A stretch of 64,000 bases of DNA from assembly GCF_003991975.1 (NCBI RefSeq), contig NZ_CP029822.1, positions 1,674,001 through 1,738,000 of the forward strand, in the 5' to 3' direction. Positions 1-9,542 of this stretch are shown piece after piece. The notes below the pieces were generated by a model. The model made no database searches. It had not been told where the DNA came from and saw nothing but the letters and a program-made list of their open reading frames with translations. This DNA is from Entomomonas moraniae. GTDB lineage: Bacteria; Pseudomonadota; Gammaproteobacteria; Pseudomonadales; Pseudomonadaceae. How positions within the stretch are numbered: position 1 is the first letter of the stretch; each line of letters starts with the position of its first letter. A program made the position numbers and the translations under genes.

Positions 1-87
1 AGGGTTAGAATGGCATTGGTTGCCCCCGTTAAAGAATGTATAGAAGCGGCTAATCGTATAAAAGAATTTCTTACAGAATATTATTAA
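1..87 (+). CDS. dapC: Succinyldiaminopimelate aminotransferase, C-terminal end only
   Basis: This is the last 28 codons of a gene that begins outside the window; it ends in TAA at 85-87. The visible residues (RVRMALVAPVKECIEAANRI and then KEFLTEYY) resemble the C-terminal segment of the DapC type of class-I pyridoxal-phosphate aminotransferase in Pseudomonas, where the RxALVAPxxECxEAAxRI pattern closes the small domain. DapC converts N-succinyl-2-amino-6-ketopimelate to succinyl-diaminopimelate in lysine and peptidoglycan precursor synthesis. The catalytic lysine lies outside the window, so the family call rests only on this tail. Confidence 0.6.
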   Translation, partial: RVRMALVAPVKECIEAANRIKEFLTEYY

Positions 88-124
88 GAATAATGTTTTA
101 AAGAATGGTATATTTACCGCACTA

Positions 125-154
125 TTGTCGTATTTTATACCCATAAAATATTAT
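125..154 (+). promoter_or_regulatory. Candidate sigma-70 promoter of prc
   Basis: TTGTCG at 125-130 and TATTAT at 149-154 are 18 bases apart. The -35 box matches four of six consensus bases and the -10 box five of six. Transcription would start near 161, about 20 bases before the prc ATG. The call rests on matching by eye in an A/T-rich stretch where chance matches are common. Confidence 0.35.
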
Positions 155-181
155 TGATTAAATGGAACAATATTAAACCCC

Positions 182-2374
182 ATGAAAAACATCTTCACTA
201 AAAAAACGTTATCATCCGTTTGTGCTTTTGGCTTCACCAGCGCATTATTACTATCATTAGGACTAAGCACTGCAAATACATTTGCTGACACACTCCCTTC
301 AACAGTTACCCCAAAGAATACAGAAAGTATTACTGATAAAAAAGTAACTAACGAAGTTAATTCGAAGACGTTAGCCCCAGATGAAGATCAAATTATTACA
401 AGTCTTAATATTTTTGAAATACTACGTCGCCATCATTACTTGAAGTTACCGATTGATGCCAAACAATCTGAAATCGTATTTGATAGTTATTTTAAAAGCC
501 TTGATCCCCAACGTAGCTTCTTTTTACAATCCGATATCGATGAGTTTGCACCATTACGTACAGAGTTTTTCCGCTTGCTTCGATATGGTCAATTAAAACA
601 AGGCTATACGATTTATCAACGCTATTTAGATCGTATGCAAGAACGCACTAATTTTTTAATCGCAAAAGTTAATAATGGCATCGATAAAGTTGACATCAAT
701 AGTGATGAAACTATTTTAATCGACCGAGAAAAAGCGCCTTGGCCACAAAGTGCTGCTGAGCAAAAAGACTTATGGAATAAACAATTTATTGATGATGTGT
801 TAAGACTTAAACTAGCCAATAAAACAGATGAAGAAATCAAATCACAATTGTCTAAGCGTTATAACAACCAGCTAAAACGCTTAAAACAAATATCCAGTGA
901 AGATGTATTCCAAACTTATATTAATGCGTTTGCAAGTTCTTATGACCCGCATACAGAATATATGTCGCCTGAGACAGCAGAAAACTTTGATATTAACATG
1001 AGTTTATCCCTAGAAGGCATTGGTGCTGTTCTACAAAGTGATAACGATTATGTCAAAATTGTTCGTTTAGTACCTGCTGGGCCTGCTGCCAAATCAAAAC
1101 AAATAGCACCTGCTGACCGAATCGTCTCAGTGAGTCAAGACAATGGCGAAATGGTTGATGTCATCGGCTTACGTCTAGATGAAGTTGTTAAAAAGATCCG
1201 TGGTCCTAAAGGTTCTAAAGTTGAGTTAGAAATAATCCCTGCTTCCAATGCGCCTGGTGACTTAACGACAAAGAAAGTAACATTAGTGCGTGATGCCATT
1301 AAACTTGAAGATCAAGCGGCTAAAAAATCTGTTTTAACCTTAGATCACCAAGGTAAGTCACATAAAGTGGGTATTATTGACCTTCCTACATTCTATCTTG
1401 ATTTTAAAGGGATAAAGAATAATAAGAAAGATTATCGTAGCAGTGTTCGCGATATCAAAAAACTCATTGCTGAGTTACAGAAAGATAAAGTCGATGGTAT
1501 TATTATTGATCTACGCAATAATGGTGGAGGCTCTTTACAAGAAGCCACTGATTTGATTGGCCTTTTCCTACCCATGGGGCCCGCCGTACAAGTAAGAGAC
1601 AGTAATGGTCAAATCGCTGTTTTAGACGATGTTTCTGCTGCCAACAAAGAAGCTAACACCGTACAAAAACCAATCTATACAGGTCCCTTGATTATTCTTG
1701 TAAACAGGCTTTCAGCATCTGCCTCTGAAATTTTTGCGGGAGCTATGCAAGATTATAATCGCGCACTTATTGTAGGTGGGCAAACTTTTGGAAAAGGAAC
1801 AGTACAATCAGTCCTTCCCCTTAAACATGGCGAGTTTAAACTAACCGTTGCCAAGTTTTATAGGGTGTCAGGCCAAAGTACACAAAATAAAGGGGTTGTT
1901 CCAGATATAGACTACCCTGCTATTATTGATACTGACCAAATAGGTGAAAATATTTTACCACAGGCCATGCCTTGGGATACGATCCCTGCGGCAATTAAGC
2001 CAAAAACCAACCCATTTGTATCAGTATTACCTAAACTACAACAAGCACATGATACACGAGTCTCTAACAGCCCTGACTTTGTTTATTACAAAGAGCGTGC
2101 CGCGCTTGTTAAGAAATTAAGTGAGGAAAAAACGCTCTCATTAAATCTTGAGAAACGTCAGCAACAGAAAGCACAATCAGAGAAAGACTTCTTAGCCTTA
2201 GAGAATACTCGACGTGCTGCAAAGGGTGATAAACCACTGGCTAAATTAGATGATCTTGAAAAAGAGATAAATGAGCAGCTAGAAAAAGACCAAGTGCCAC
2301 AACCAGAAAAAGATGGTTACTTGGTTGAAACAGCTAATATCCTTCTTGATTATATAGATACTACAAAGAAGTAA
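182..2374 (+). CDS. prc: Carboxy-terminal (tail-specific) processing protease Prc
   Basis: Periplasmic S41-family serine protease that degrades or trims proteins from their C termini; in Pseudomonas (AlgO) and E. coli it also acts on envelope lipoproteins and peptidoglycan hydrolases. The 730-residue protein starts with a signal peptide (about residues 1-35, probable cleavage after ANTFA). A PDZ domain lies around residues 260-370 (LSLEGIGAVL to the DRIVSV region). The catalytic domain contains SASASEIFAGAMQDY and FGKGTVQ; by alignment to E. coli Prc from memory, S513 and K538 form the Ser-Lys dyad with D524 nearby. The C-terminal helical DUF3340-type region is charged and rich in Glu/Lys. 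Length fits the family (about 680-730). Only a weak ribosome site (GGAAC) precedes the ATG. A terminator follows directly, so prc is probably monocistronic. Confidence 0.95.
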   Translation: MKNIFTKKTLSSVCAFGFTSALLLSLGLSTANTFADTLPSTVTPKNTESITDKKVTNEVNSKTLAPDEDQIITSLNIFEILRRHHYLKLPIDAKQSEIVFDSYFKSLDPQRSFFLQSDIDEFAPLRTEFFRLLRYGQLKQGYTIYQRYLDRMQERTNFLIAKVNNGIDKVDINSDETILIDREKAPWPQSAAEQKDLWNKQFIDDVLRLKLANKTDEEIKSQLSKRYNNQLKRLKQISSEDVFQTYINAFASSYDPHTEYMSPETAENFDINMSLSLEGIGAVLQSDNDYVKIVRLVPAGPAAKSKQIAPADRIVSVSQDNGEMVDVIGLRLDEVVKKIRGPKGSKVELEIIPASNAPGDLTTKKVTLVRDAIKLEDQAAKKSVLTLDHQGKSHKVGIIDLPTFYLDFKGIKNNKKDYRSSVRDIKKLIAELQKDKVDGIIIDLRNNGGGSLQEATDLIGLFLPMGPAVQVRDSNGQIAVLDDVSAANKEANTVQKPIYTGPLIILVNRLSASASEIFAGAMQDYNRALIVGGQTFGKGTVQSVLPLKHGEFKLTVAKFYRVSGQSTQNKGVVPDIDYPAIIDTDQIGENILPQAMPWDTIPAAIKPKTNPFVSVLPKLQQAHDTRVSNSPDFVYYKERAALVKKLSEEKTLSLNLEKRQQQKAQSEKDFLALENTRRAAKGDKPLAKLDDLEKEINEQLEKDQVPQPEKDGYLVETANILLDYIDTTKK

Positions 2375-2383
2375 GCCAACACA

Positions 2384-2420
2384 ATGAGTAGCAAGTTTTT
2401 CTTGCTACTCATTTTATTAT
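2384..2420. terminator. Intrinsic terminator after prc
   Basis: Perfect 12-bp stem (2384-2395 with 2401-2412) around a TTTTT loop, followed on the plus strand by TTTATTAT. It lies 10 bases after the prc stop. It also lies just past the stop of the convergent small membrane-protein gene and could serve the minus-strand glycan operon too, although the minus-strand T tract is weaker. Confidence 0.85.
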
Positions 2421-2435
2421 AAACACTAAATTAAA

Positions 2436-2639
2436 CTAACAACACTTAAGTAAATCAGCACTAAATCTCATCACATAGATGAGCATCCCTATCAGAAAAA
2501 GCAAAATAACAAGATTCACTGCTATTTTTATGGCTCTTTTTTCTATAATCGCAATAACTATATTACATAAAATAAAAATAAATAGACCTACATAGATAAT
2601 AGGAACTAAAAGTTTTAGATAAGATGGATTAACGGACAT
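2436..2639 (-). CDS. Small two-helix membrane protein of unknown function
   Basis: Not recognised. The 67-residue protein from the ATG at 2639 (MSVNPSYL) has two hydrophobic segments, about residues 8-31 and 37-58, separated by a short basic loop (EKRAIK). It ends in a Cys-Cys pair. A longer reading from 2666 adds nine residues but would overlap the upstream gene, so the internal ATG, five bases after that gene's stop, is preferred. It is the last gene of the glycan operon and is probably transcribed with it. No ribosome site is convincing. Function cannot be inferred. Confidence 0.55.
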   Translation of the reverse strand: MSVNPSYLKLLVPIIYVGLFIFILCNIVIAIIEKRAIKIAVNLVILLFLIGMLIYVMRFSADLLKCC

Positions 2640-2644
2640 AAAAC

Positions 2645-2965
2645 TTAAACACCATCCATCATCCAACCAAACAGTTTCAAATCAATATATCCACTCATTT
2701 GATTGAACACTACACCCTCCTCAATAAGATGCTGACATTGTATTTTATAAGCATCTCCCATCAAGACTATTTTCCCCTCACGATTAACAACTCGATGCCA
2801 AGGAAGTAGCGTATCATTAGGTAATCCTTTTAAGATAGCCCCCACTTGTCGTGCAGCACGAGGTGAACCTGCTAGTTTTGCTATATTTCCATAAGTTGTT
2901 ACTTTTCCATAAGGAACACTATTGAGCACCTGTAATACGCGTTGTTTAAAATTATCTTCAAACAA
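2645..2965 (-). CDS. Alkyltransferase-like protein (ATL, MGMT family without active cysteine)
   Basis: The 106-residue protein is the DNA-binding domain of the O6-alkylguanine-DNA alkyltransferase family. The active-site motif PCHRV is replaced by PWHRVVNREGKI, so the acceptor cysteine is a tryptophan, the mark of ATL proteins (E. coli YbaZ/Atl1). ATLs bind O6-alkylguanine without repairing it and pass the lesion to nucleotide excision repair. The helix-turn-helix region VPYGKVTTYGNIAKLAGSPR and its arginine finger are present. The gene starts nine bases after the initiating glycosyltransferase gene and is cotranscribed with the glycan operon, although its role is DNA repair. Confidence 0.85.
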   Translation of the reverse strand: MFEDNFKQRVLQVLNSVPYGKVTTYGNIAKLAGSPRAARQVGAILKGLPNDTLLPWHRVVNREGKIVLMGDAYKIQCQHLIEEGVVFNQMSGYIDLKLFGWMMDGV

Positions 2966-2974
2966 AATGATGTC

Positions 2975-3994
2975 CTAGTTATATTGAACTGAACCTGCTT
3001 TAAAGAAATAGGCTAAAAGACACAAGGGAATATAGGCAATCATTAATCCTAATAATCCACTTAAATAATGCAATACAACCAATAATGCAATAGGTAATAA
3101 CCAAAAAATATTGATGCATAATACTGCTAGCGTTACCGTTGTATGTTTACCAAAATAGTCCACCGCATGTTGATAAGCATGACTACGATGTGCTTCATAG
3201 ACTTTTTGCTTTTGCAGTAAACGGTTAATCAGTGTCCATGTTGCATCGACAATAAACACACCCAAAACAATCAGCCAAGCAAAAAATAATGGTGTAGAGG
3301 CCCACGCCGCTTGAATGGATAATCCGCCAATCATAATGCCTAAAAAACCACTTCCTGCATCTCCCATAAAAATTCTCGCCACAGGGAAATTCCAAAAGAC
3401 AAAACCGATGACTGTTGCCATTAAGATGAGAAGTATACAACTTGCAAACGCATAACCCGAGATACTATAAAAAATAGCACCACTAAAACAAACCGTGATT
3501 GCTTCAACGCTAGCAATGCCGTTAATACCGTCCATAAAATTATAGAGATTCAATAGCCAGACCAAGTAAAAAAAGGCTAACATGGTAGTTAATACAGCAG
3601 GAATACTGATTCCCATTATATTTAATGGAGGAAAACCATGCATCCAATAAAGTATCCATAACGCCGCAAAAAAATGTACTAATAGCCTCCACTTAGTAGC
3701 AACACACCATTTATCATCTAAAAATCCAACAATCCCGACGGCGATTCCTGCACCTAAAAAAGCAATTAAAAAGGCTAGAGAGATAAAGCCTGCCATAAAC
3801 AAAAAAGGTAATAGTAATAAAAAAACAACAACGAAGGCTACCCCTCCACCTCTGGGGGTAGGAACAGTATGAGAACTGCGTTGATTAGGAATATCCAATA
3901 AATTTTTAGCCAACGCATAATGACGGATAAGGTATGTGAGTAGCCCTGTTCCAATCGTTGCGGTAACGAAATAGAGAAATACTAATCCTTGCAT
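2975..3994 (-). CDS. Undecaprenyl-phosphate sugar-1-phosphate transferase, WecA/WbpL type
   Basis: Integral membrane protein of the MraY/WecA family, which starts glycan assembly by moving a HexNAc-1-phosphate from a UDP-sugar to undecaprenyl phosphate. The 339 residues contain about ten hydrophobic helices. Family motifs are visible: PNQRSSHTVPTPRGGG near the N terminus, FLDDKW, the NLYNFMDGINGIA magnesium-binding segment, FMGDAGSGFLG, and the HRSHAYQHA loop typical of the WbpL subgroup. The start overlaps the upstream epimerase gene by 13 bases. The substrate is unknown; in Pseudomonas, WbpL uses UDP-FucNAc or UDP-GlcNAc. As the likely first enzyme of the pathway it indicates that the whole operon builds a lipid-linked oligosaccharide. 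Confidence 0.9.
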   Translation of the reverse strand: MQGLVFLYFVTATIGTGLLTYLIRHYALAKNLLDIPNQRSSHTVPTPRGGGVAFVVVFLLLLPFLFMAGFISLAFLIAFLGAGIAVGIVGFLDDKWCVATKWRLLVHFFAALWILYWMHGFPPLNIMGISIPAVLTTMLAFFYLVWLLNLYNFMDGINGIASVEAITVCFSGAIFYSISGYAFASCILLILMATVIGFVFWNFPVARIFMGDAGSGFLGIMIGGLSIQAAWASTPLFFAWLIVLGVFIVDATWTLINRLLQKQKVYEAHRSHAYQHAVDYFGKHTTVTLAVLCINIFWLLPIALLVVLHYLSGLLGLMIAYIPLCLLAYFFKAGSVQYN

Positions 3995-4947
3995 GATTGG
4001 CCTTGCGCTTGTAAAAAGGCTGTGACGGTTTTATGCAGACCTTCTTCTATAGAGATAGATGGACGCCAGCCTAATAAAATATTGGCTTTATCAATACTTA
4101 CCTCTAAAGAGTCACACAATTGAATAGCCGTATTTTTTTTACCAAGTATGGTTGCTGCTATCTTTAATAAAATGACAGGGACAGGCAACAAGAAAATAGA
4201 TTTGTGCATTTTTTTTGCAGTTAACTTCAATAGTTGTGTTGTTGATAGTGTCTCACTATCCGCCACTAAAAATAATTGATTAGCTGCATTAGGGTGTGTT
4301 AAAACAATCATCAGTAAATCAACCAGATTATCAACACTCACAAAGGATCGCTTATTGTTTACCCAACCTAATGGTAAAGGGATCCCTCGATAAACCCACT
4401 TCAACAAAGAAAGAAAATTAGCTTTTACCTGTTCACCGTACACCAAAGGGGGGCGAATAATAACCAGCTCCATATCAGTGTCTTTAGTAAGCTGCCATAA
4501 AGCCTCTTCTGCTTCTAATTTAGAGCGTGCATAGTCCGTTTGTGGATTAGGCATATCATCTTCTGTAAAAGGCTCTGTATTGTGGATACCATTTACACCA
4601 ATGGAGCTAATAAAAACAAAACGCTTTACTCCCGCCGCTAAGGCTTGTTTAGCAAGCTTTAACGTGGCATCAACATTCACTGCACGAAAAGCTTGTAACG
4701 GATCTTGGGCGGTTTCTTTCAGAACATGGGCTCTGCCCGCAATATGCACAATACAATCAACACCAATCAGTACTTCACTCCAGTCTATCGTAGTCGTTAA
4801 GTCTTTTACTATAAACTGTTGTAGCGTTTTATACGTTTGGTTAAACTCACGGACAGTTATAATGGGAGTAAACTGATAGTCTTCAAGGATTTTTTTTAAG
4901 AATGCACTCCCTACAAAACCCGTTGCACCTGTGATTAAAACTTTCAT
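3982..4947 (-). CDS. NAD-dependent sugar epimerase/dehydratase, WbpV-like
   Basis: Extended short-chain dehydrogenase of 321 residues. The Rossmann glycine motif TGATGFVGSAFL is at residues 6-17, the catalytic YARSKLEAEE (YxxxK) in the middle, and IHIAGRAHV-type and SVDNLVDLL segments match the UDP-hexose epimerase/reductase group. Its place beside a WbpL-type transferase suggests that it makes or modifies the first UDP-sugar, as WbpV does for UDP-D-FucNAc in Pseudomonas O-antigen synthesis; that specific activity is inference. The ATG overlaps the preceding glycosyltransferase stop as ATGA, implying translational coupling. Confidence 0.85.
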   Translation of the reverse strand: MKVLITGATGFVGSAFLKKILEDYQFTPIITVREFNQTYKTLQQFIVKDLTTTIDWSEVLIGVDCIVHIAGRAHVLKETAQDPLQAFRAVNVDATLKLAKQALAAGVKRFVFISSIGVNGIHNTEPFTEDDMPNPQTDYARSKLEAEEALWQLTKDTDMELVIIRPPLVYGEQVKANFLSLLKWVYRGIPLPLGWVNNKRSFVSVDNLVDLLMIVLTHPNAANQLFLVADSETLSTTQLLKLTAKKMHKSIFLLPVPVILLKIAATILGKKNTAIQLCDSLEVSIDKANILLGWRPSISIEEGLHKTVTAFLQAQGQSCKD

Positions 4948-6071
4948 TTAAGATCCAATAACGCCATTAAGCGATCGTTAATACGTTTCGCATCAAATTG
5001 CTGTTGTGCCATCTGATAACTATGGTTACCCATGTTAATAATTTCATGGGGATGCGTAATAAAATACTCCATTTTATCCACAACTTCTGAGGCTGAATAC
5101 GGTGAGACTAAAAAACCGTTTATACCTTCTTTAACTGTTTCTCTACAACCTGGAGCATTGGTTGTGATAATAGCACGCCCTATAGCCATCGCCTCTTGAG
5201 TACTACGGGGGAAACCTTCTCGGTAATAAGAAGGTAAAACAAAAATACTGCTTTTTTTAATCCACTCTGCCACGTTATTAACAAAACCCGGCCAAATAAT
5301 AATTTGATCACCAATAAGGCGCTTTAATTCAGCCTCACTCAGTCCGCCAGGGTTCTCTTGATCAATCGGACCTAACACAACAAACTCGACTTCAGGGTAC
5401 TTCTGTTTAATTTGCTTGGCCGCTTGTATATACTGGTAAATACCCTTCTCTTTTAATAAACGCCCAATAAATAAAAATCTTACTGGTTGAATAGGTGCAG
5501 GCGTGTAAGGATAATCATCAAGATTTAATCCGATTGCACCTAAGATAGCCACGTCGACATTGATACGATAATGATCAACAAGGTCTCTTTTATCATCATC
5601 ATTTAACAAAATAAGCCGTGTCAATCGCGGAAAAGTGCATTGGTATAAAAAAACCTGTATGCGCTTTAAGAGCTTTGCCTTAAAAGCCGTGCCATCAGGT
5701 TGTGGGGTAAAAGTATAACCTAGCCCCTCTAGCATAGCATAACGGTGTTTAACGCCTGCAAATACAGCCGCTAACGTGCCAAAAATAACGGGTTTGGTAA
5801 AATAGCAGAAGGTTTGCTCAATCTTATACTGTTTTAATAATTTAATGAGCCTATAGGTATTAATTAGATCAATAAGCGGGTTTAAACCTGTTCGGTTAAA
5901 AGGATAATTAATGGCAACCGCACCTAACGCCTCGACTTGCTGTATCGTTTGCGGTTGATAATCCTGCGCATATGCATAAACACAATGCCCTTTAGCCACC
6001 AGTGCTTTAATTAAATCAACTCGAAACCCCAAGATAGAATGGGCGGTGGTTCCAATAATGGCAATGTTCAT
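4944..6071 (-). CDS. Glycosyltransferase family 4 (CapM/WbpH-like)
   Basis: A 375-residue GT-B fold glycosyltransferase. The N-terminal half has a Rossmann acceptor domain (TTAHSILGFRVDLIKAL). The C-terminal half carries RFLFIGRLLKEKGI and the EX7E-type segment YREGFPRSTQEAMAIGRAII, which binds the nucleotide-sugar donor in GT4 enzymes. The family retains anomeric configuration. Acceptor and donor are unknown; GDP-mannose, dTDP-rhamnose or a UDP-HexNAc are the candidates from the operon. It sits four bases after rfbC and overlaps the epimerase gene by four bases. Confidence 0.88.
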   Translation of the reverse strand: MNIAIIGTTAHSILGFRVDLIKALVAKGHCVYAYAQDYQPQTIQQVEALGAVAINYPFNRTGLNPLIDLINTYRLIKLLKQYKIEQTFCYFTKPVIFGTLAAVFAGVKHRYAMLEGLGYTFTPQPDGTAFKAKLLKRIQVFLYQCTFPRLTRLILLNDDDKRDLVDHYRINVDVAILGAIGLNLDDYPYTPAPIQPVRFLFIGRLLKEKGIYQYIQAAKQIKQKYPEVEFVVLGPIDQENPGGLSEAELKRLIGDQIIIWPGFVNNVAEWIKKSSIFVLPSYYREGFPRSTQEAMAIGRAIITTNAPGCRETVKEGINGFLVSPYSASEVVDKMEYFITHPHEIINMGNHSYQMAQQQFDAKRINDRLMALLDLK

Positions 6072-6075
6072 GTAA

Positions 6076-6645
6076 CTATTTTATCTGCTCTAAATAAGCT
6101 TGAAAACTAGGAGCAATCGCATCTTTATCTGAAACAATAAAACCAGACTCTAAAGCAGGCCACTCGATCGCTAAGCGAGGATCATTCCAAATAATTGCAC
6201 CTTCTGACTCCTTATTATAAACATTTGTCGTTTTATAAAGAAAATGCGTATTATCTTCTAACGCCACAAACCCATGGGCAAAACCCTCTGGAATCCAAAA
6301 CATTTTTTTATTTTCAGCACTTAACTCAACAGCCACCCATTGTCCCAATGTTTTAGAGTCCGGACGAATATCAACCGCCACATCCCATGCTGAGCCCTGT
6401 ATCACGCGTACCAATTTACCTTGTGCATAAGGGGATCGTTGAAAATGTAACCCTCTTAGTACACCTTTTTGAGAACAGGAATGGTTATCTTGAACAAAAC
6501 GATTAGGCGTTGGTAACCCTAGAGACTTTAGGGCATCATGAAAATTGGTTTCATGATAACTCTCCATAAACCAACCACGTTCATCACCAAATACTTGGGG
6601 CTCAATAATAACAACATCAGCAATATTCGTTTGAATTAATTTCAT
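6076..6645 (-). CDS. rfbC: dTDP-4-dehydrorhamnose 3,5-epimerase
   Basis: Cupin-fold enzyme converting dTDP-4-dehydro-6-deoxyglucose to dTDP-4-dehydrorhamnose, the third step to dTDP-L-rhamnose. The start is placed at [11 protein letters not shown] (6645), which gives 189 residues, normal for RmlC; an upstream in-frame Met would run into rfbD. Signature residues are present: GDERGWFMESYH, FVQDNHSCSQKGVLRGLHFQ with the catalytic His, GSAWDVAVDIRPDS, and WIPEGFAHGFVAL. The ATG overlaps the end of rfbD by four bases, indicating coupled translation. Confidence 0.95.
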   Translation of the reverse strand: MKLIQTNIADVVIIEPQVFGDERGWFMESYHETNFHDALKSLGLPTPNRFVQDNHSCSQKGVLRGLHFQRSPYAQGKLVRVIQGSAWDVAVDIRPDSKTLGQWVAVELSAENKKMFWIPEGFAHGFVALEDNTHFLYKTTNVYNKESEGAIIWNDPRLAIEWPALESGFIVSDKDAIAPSFQAYLEQIK

Positions 6646-7526
6646 AATAATAGCTCTGCAATAGCTCTTTTTACCCCTACTTGCCAATCAGGCAAATAGA
6701 GATCAAAGTGTGTAGCCAGCTTTTGTGTCGATAGTCTTGAATTAAGGGGACGTAAAGCAGGCGTTGGATATTGTTGTGTGGTAATAGCGGCTAAGTGATT
6801 TATTTTTAACTGCTCGGGTATATATTGCTTAGCTTCTGCAAAAATCAGTTTTGCAAAATCATACCATGAGGCCTCACCACTCGCTGATAGGTGATAAATA
6901 CCTGTTTGCTCTTTTTTAAATACATTAACTGTCTGCGCAGTGATATCAGCAATTAGCTCTGCGCCTGTAGGAGCTCCGACTTGATCAGAAACCACACTCA
7001 ATGAGTCACGATCACGCCCTAAGCGCAACATCGTTTTAATAAAATTATTACCATGTACCCCATAAACCCATGAAGTACGAAAAATCAAATACTGGTGAGC
7101 TATTTCTTGGACTACTTGCTCGCCTGCTAACTTACTCTTACCATAAATATTCAATGGATTAGGGTTATCTGTTTCTGACCAAGGTGCTGAACCACTACCA
7201 TCAAAAACATAATCGGTTGAGTAATGCACTAATAAACTATTGTGCTGATTAGCAAGTGTTGCTAATAGAGCAACCGACTCAGCATTGACGTAAAAGGCAA
7301 GCTTCTCATCACTTTCTGCTTTATCAACAGCGGTATAAGCAGAAGCATTCACAATGACATCAGGCTTATAGTCTGATATGCGCTGCTTTAACGCTTTGAG
7401 ATCATTCAAGTCACCCCCAAAATCACGGCGACCTAAAGCAAGCAACTGCCCAATAGGTGATAGAGCACGTTGTAACTCCCACCCCACTTGGCCATTTTTA
7501 CCAAGTAACAGTATTTTTTTAGCCAT
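6642..7526 (-). CDS. rfbD: dTDP-4-dehydrorhamnose reductase
   Basis: NADPH-dependent short-chain reductase making dTDP-L-rhamnose in the last step of the pathway. The start is set at [15 protein letters not shown] (7526), giving 294 residues as usual for RmlD; the frame is open upstream but that part overlaps rfbB and does not look like family sequence. The nucleotide-binding [10 protein letters not shown], the STDYVFDGS motif, YGKSKLAGE (catalytic Tyr and Lys) and RTSWVYG are all visible. It overlaps rfbB by eight bases and rfbC by four. Confidence 0.95.
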   Translation of the reverse strand: MAKKILLLGKNGQVGWELQRALSPIGQLLALGRRDFGGDLNDLKALKQRISDYKPDVIVNASAYTAVDKAESDEKLAFYVNAESVALLATLANQHNSLLVHYSTDYVFDGSGSAPWSETDNPNPLNIYGKSKLAGEQVVQEIAHQYLIFRTSWVYGVHGNNFIKTMLRLGRDRDSLSVVSDQVGAPTGAELIADITAQTVNVFKKEQTGIYHLSASGEASWYDFAKLIFAEAKQYIPEQLKINHLAAITTQQYPTPALRPLNSRLSTQKLATHFDLYLPDWQVGVKRAIAELLL

Positions 7527-8595
7527 ATTGCTTTTCAATCCATTGGCGGTAAGCACCGCTTTTAACATGTTCAACCCACTCTGTATTGGATAAATACCAC
7601 TCAACAGTTTTTCGTAAACCTGTTTCAAAGGTTTCTTGTGGTTTCCAACCAAGGTCATGAGCAATTTTACTGGCATCAATGGCATAACGCACATCATGAC
7701 CGGGTCTATCTTTTACATAAGTAATAAGATCAACATATTGATTGATACCTTTAGGATGCGTTGGTGCAAGCTCTTCTAATAAATCACAAAGTGCATAAAC
7801 CACATCAATATTGCGCTTTTCATTATGGCCACCAATATTATACGTTTCGCCTACATTACCTTCTGTTAAAACTTTGTAAAGCGCACGGGCATGATCTTCT
7901 ACGTAAAGCCAATCGCGAATTTGATTACCTTCGCCATAGATCGGTAAAGGCTTACCTTCCAAAGCATTAAGGACCATTAAAGGAATAAGCTTTTCAGGAA
8001 AATGATAAGGACCATAATTATTAGAACAATTAGTAATTAATACGGGTAACCCATAAGTCCGCCCCCAAGCACGAACTAAATGGTCTGAGCTCGCTTTGCT
8101 TGCTGAATAAGGAGAGCTTGGTGAATAAGGCGTTGTCTCAGTAAAAAGATCAGTAGTTCCCTCTAAATCACCATAGACTTCATCAGTTGAAACATGGTGA
8201 AAGCGAAAAGCTTGCTTAGCTGGCTCTACGAGCGTATTCCAATAATGTCTTGCTACTTCTAGTAGCGTATAAGTACCGACAATATTGGTTTCAATAAATG
8301 CAGCTGGCCCCGTAATTGAGCGATCGACATGAGACTCAGCCGCTAAATGAATCACTACATTAGGCTGATGTGCATCAAATACTTGCTCTAGTGCTGTTTT
8401 ATCACAAATATCTACATGCTCAAAGTGATAACGCTCACTCCCCGCAATGCTCTTTAGTGACTCTAAATTACCTGCATAGGTTAACTTATCAACATTAATC
8501 ACCGTATGATTAGTTTCATTAACGAGATAACGCACAAGTGCTGAACCAATAAAACCCGCACCACCTGTCACCAAAATTTTTAAATTAGTTTTCAT
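7519..8595 (-). CDS. rfbB: dTDP-glucose 4,6-dehydratase
   Basis: NAD-dependent dehydratase converting dTDP-D-glucose to dTDP-4-dehydro-6-deoxyglucose, the second step to dTDP-L-rhamnose. The 358 residues include [15 protein letters not shown] near the N terminus, [10 protein letters not shown], the STDEVYGDL segment with the Asp-Glu acid/base pair, [14 protein letters not shown] with the catalytic Tyr and Lys, [17 protein letters not shown] and the [13 protein letters not shown] stretch. These separate it from UDP-glucose epimerases. rfbA, which makes dTDP-glucose, is not in this operon. Confidence 0.96.
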   Translation of the reverse strand: MKTNLKILVTGGAGFIGSALVRYLVNETNHTVINVDKLTYAGNLESLKSIAGSERYHFEHVDICDKTALEQVFDAHQPNVVIHLAAESHVDRSITGPAAFIETNIVGTYTLLEVARHYWNTLVEPAKQAFRFHHVSTDEVYGDLEGTTDLFTETTPYSPSSPYSASKASSDHLVRAWGRTYGLPVLITNCSNNYGPYHFPEKLIPLMVLNALEGKPLPIYGEGNQIRDWLYVEDHARALYKVLTEGNVGETYNIGGHNEKRNIDVVYALCDLLEELAPTHPKGINQYVDLITYVKDRPGHDVRYAIDASKIAHDLGWKPQETFETGLRKTVEWYLSNTEWVEHVKSGAYRQWIEKQYG

Positions 8596-9529
8596 AAGAA
8601 AGCGTCTTTTTATTTCGTAGTTTCTTTAATAAATGGATAAAACTCTTAGGCAAACATGCCCCTAAAAATACAATAATGCCATACATCAATTTATGTGCCA
8701 TCAATAACTTAGCCGTTTGAATGGCTAACCTTCTATTACCTGCTTGAGCCGCATATAAACCAAAGATAGTGGTATTATATAAAAGGAATGTCTTTAATGT
8801 AGAGTTTTTTTCTAGTAAAGCTCTTTTTGAAGGATTTAGAAAATATTGAATATGGTAAGGTAATACTAATTTAACCCTAGCATGGCTTCTATTTTCTGCA
8901 TTACGATAGACTATAGTAGCTAATTTAGCACTAAACATAATAGGCGCTGAGAGGGCTATACTTAACCAAACAAAAATATCCTCCCCCAGCTTAGCCTCCT
9001 TTGGGAATCCTCCTATCTGTTCTAGATATTCTTTTTTAAGACAGGTATTTGATGAACAAATCAGTGAGCGATTCTCTTTATAGCTTAGGAAAAAATCAGC
9101 TAATTGGCCATAGAAATTCGGATTTATATTGACTAAATTACCTATAAACTGTTTACCATGTTCATCCACTTCAGCATAACGAGCACAATAAATCCCCGCT
9201 TTGTCATTAAGCTTTATCAGTCCCACTATTTGTTCTAAAAAGTTAGGGCGCCACTCATCATCAGCATCTAAAAAACATAGATAATCTGAACAAGCAACCT
9301 TTATTGCTGTATTTCTAGCGGAAGATACACCTTGATTTTTTTGTGAAATGACTTTAATACGTGAATCATCAAATTGTTTTACAACGTCTAAACTAGCATC
9401 TGTTGACCCATCATCGACAATGATTAACTCATCAAAAAAAGCAGTTTGTTTAAGCACAGAATTAACAGCTCGATTAATCGATTTTTCTTTATTATAGAGA
9501 GGAATAATGACACTTAAACGATAAGTCAA
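8585..9529 (-). CDS. Glycosyltransferase family 2
   Basis: A 314-residue inverting GT-A fold transferase. The N-terminal [31 protein letters not shown] and the CFLDADDEW metal-binding (DxD-like) segment define the catalytic domain through about residue 220. The C-terminal part ends in a hydrophobic and basic stretch ([20 protein letters not shown]), probably a membrane-associating helix. It starts 13 bases after the preceding GT2 gene and overlaps rfbB by 11 bases. Specificity is unknown; a rhamnosyl- or mannosyltransferase role would suit the operon. Confidence 0.87.
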   Translation of the reverse strand: MTYRLSVIIPLYNKEKSINRAVNSVLKQTAFFDELIIVDDGSTDASLDVVKQFDDSRIKVISQKNQGVSSARNTAIKVACSDYLCFLDADDEWRPNFLEQIVGLIKLNDKAGIYCARYAEVDEHGKQFIGNLVNINPNFYGQLADFFLSYKENRSLICSSNTCLKKEYLEQIGGFPKEAKLGEDIFVWLSIALSAPIMFSAKLATIVYRNAENRSHARVKLVLPYHIQYFLNPSKRALLEKNSTLKTFLLYNTTIFGLYAAQAGNRRLAIQTAKLLMAHKLMYGIIVFLGACLPKSFIHLLKKLRNKKTLSYEN

Positions 9530-9542
9530 TTGTAAACCTCCC

